64,000 bases of DNA from positions 36,148 through 100,147 of the forward strand of contig NZ_SSOJ01000156.1 of assembly GCF_029871205.1 (NCBI RefSeq), in the 5' to 3' direction. The stretch is from Pseudomonas sp. BN417 (lineage in GTDB: Bacteria > Pseudomonadota > Gammaproteobacteria > Pseudomonadales > Pseudomonadaceae). The notes under the pieces were generated by a model. The model saw only the letters and a list, made by a program, of their open reading frames with translations, did no database searches and was not told the DNA's origin. Below, piece by piece: positions 63,755-64,000 of this stretch (the first letter of the stretch is position 1; each line of letters opens with the position of its first letter). The translations under genes were made by a program, and so were the position numbers.

Positions 63755-64000
63755 GCGAACTCCTCAATCTCTCCAGAAGGATCATCACTGCACTCGGCAC
63801 GACCTTGTGAATGCGAGCTCTCACCTGAGGTGGGCTCTGGATACCGTTCGAGCTATTCGAGTGAGTGTGGAGGGCAGGAGCACTATCTACGTTGCTGGCT
63901 CGAGGCCTTAGGGTGGAAACGGCTTCCTGACCCTCCCCCGATGATCAGTCGGGAACTATCGCCCCATCACAGAGCGATAGTCGAGATACAAGGGTGGAAA
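63755..64000 (-). ncRNA. Candidate bridge RNA region upstream of the IS110 transposase
   Basis: 246 bases without a convincing gene. Hairpins seen: CTATCGC/GCGATAG (63956-63980) and CCCGA/TCGGG (63937-63953). In IS110-group elements the long non-coding end upstream of the transposase encodes the bridge RNA that pairs with target and donor DNA. The position fits; the RNA itself is not proven. Confidence 0.35.

Larger units (their letters stand above)
62768..64000 (-). mobile_element. IS110-family insertion sequence, ends not resolved
   Basis: Contains the transposase (62783-63754) and probably the non-coding flank 63755-64000. IS110 elements lack clear terminal inverted repeats, so exact ends cannot be read here, and the right end may lie outside the window. 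AGGGTGGAAA occurs twice on that side (63910-63919 and 63991-64000). Confidence 0.6.

Overview
The window looks like chromosomal DNA from a Pseudomonas-type gammaproteobacterium. Supporting signs are high G+C, a fused CysNC, a second elongation factor G, a LapG-type protease, pseudomonad REP palindromes and AAnAAnAA (Hfq/Crc-type) leader motifs. It holds 53 protein genes that I can support. I see no rRNA, tRNA or CRISPR array.

Layout. Positions 1-5.7 kb carry general chromosomal genes: lhr (cut by the window edge), a Mut7-C RNase-like protein and a 1-Cys peroxiredoxin. A methyltransferase and a GYD protein follow. From about 7.3 to 52 kb lies a large steroid-degradation region, interrupted only by fusA2 (8.3-10.4 kb) and by a small block of secreted or periplasmic proteins (38.2-40.3 kb). 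Its parts are: (i) an EthD protein, a luciferase-like monooxygenase, HsaA- and HsaB-like monooxygenase components, a ketosteroid dehydrogenase and KshB-like reductase; (ii) SDR plus FadD3-like CoA ligase; (iii) two LuxR-family regulators; (iv) cysD-cysNC for PAPS synthesis; (v) SRPBCC and DUF1214 proteins, a sulfotransferase, an SDR and a DHH-family protein; (vi) KshA-like Rieske oxygenase, three SDRs, a BaiE-like SnoaL protein, an Old Yellow Enzyme and a second FadD3-like ligase; (vii) HsaC-like extradiol dioxygenase followed by the C/D-ring (HIP) module ipdA-ipdB-ech-ipdC-echA20-two acyl-CoA dehydrogenases-fadA6-SDR and a third LuxR regulator. From 52 to 62.8 kb come an MFS transporter, two redox enzymes and an envelope module DUF1329-DUF1302-YCF48-RND. 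An IS110-family element closes the window.

How it works together. The Rieske pair (KshA/KshB), ketosteroid dehydrogenase, HsaA/HsaB and HsaC outline the 9,10-seco route of steroid A/B-ring opening. FadD3, IpdABC, EchA20, the acyl-CoA dehydrogenases and FadA6 outline breakdown of the remaining C/D rings. Seven SDRs, the BaiE-like protein, the Old Yellow Enzyme and a dehydrogenase with a delta-4-type signature suggest hydroxylated steroids such as bile acids. The ring-A meta-cleavage hydrolase (HsaD/TesD), HsaEFG and a clear delta-1 dehydrogenase are absent and must lie elsewhere if the pathway is complete.

The most interesting observation is a 19-bp, dyad-symmetric motif (about CTAGTCC-N3-CGGACGATG). 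I find it at twelve places, each 60-96 bases upstream of the first gene of a transcription unit in the steroid region, including both luxR genes and the PAPS-synthesis operon cysD-cysNC. It appears to define one regulon, and it places PAPS supply and a sulfotransferase inside steroid metabolism. A second layer, AACAACAA-type motifs in nine leaders, suggests Hfq/Crc catabolite repression. Both come from reading the sequence by eye and were not tested computationally.
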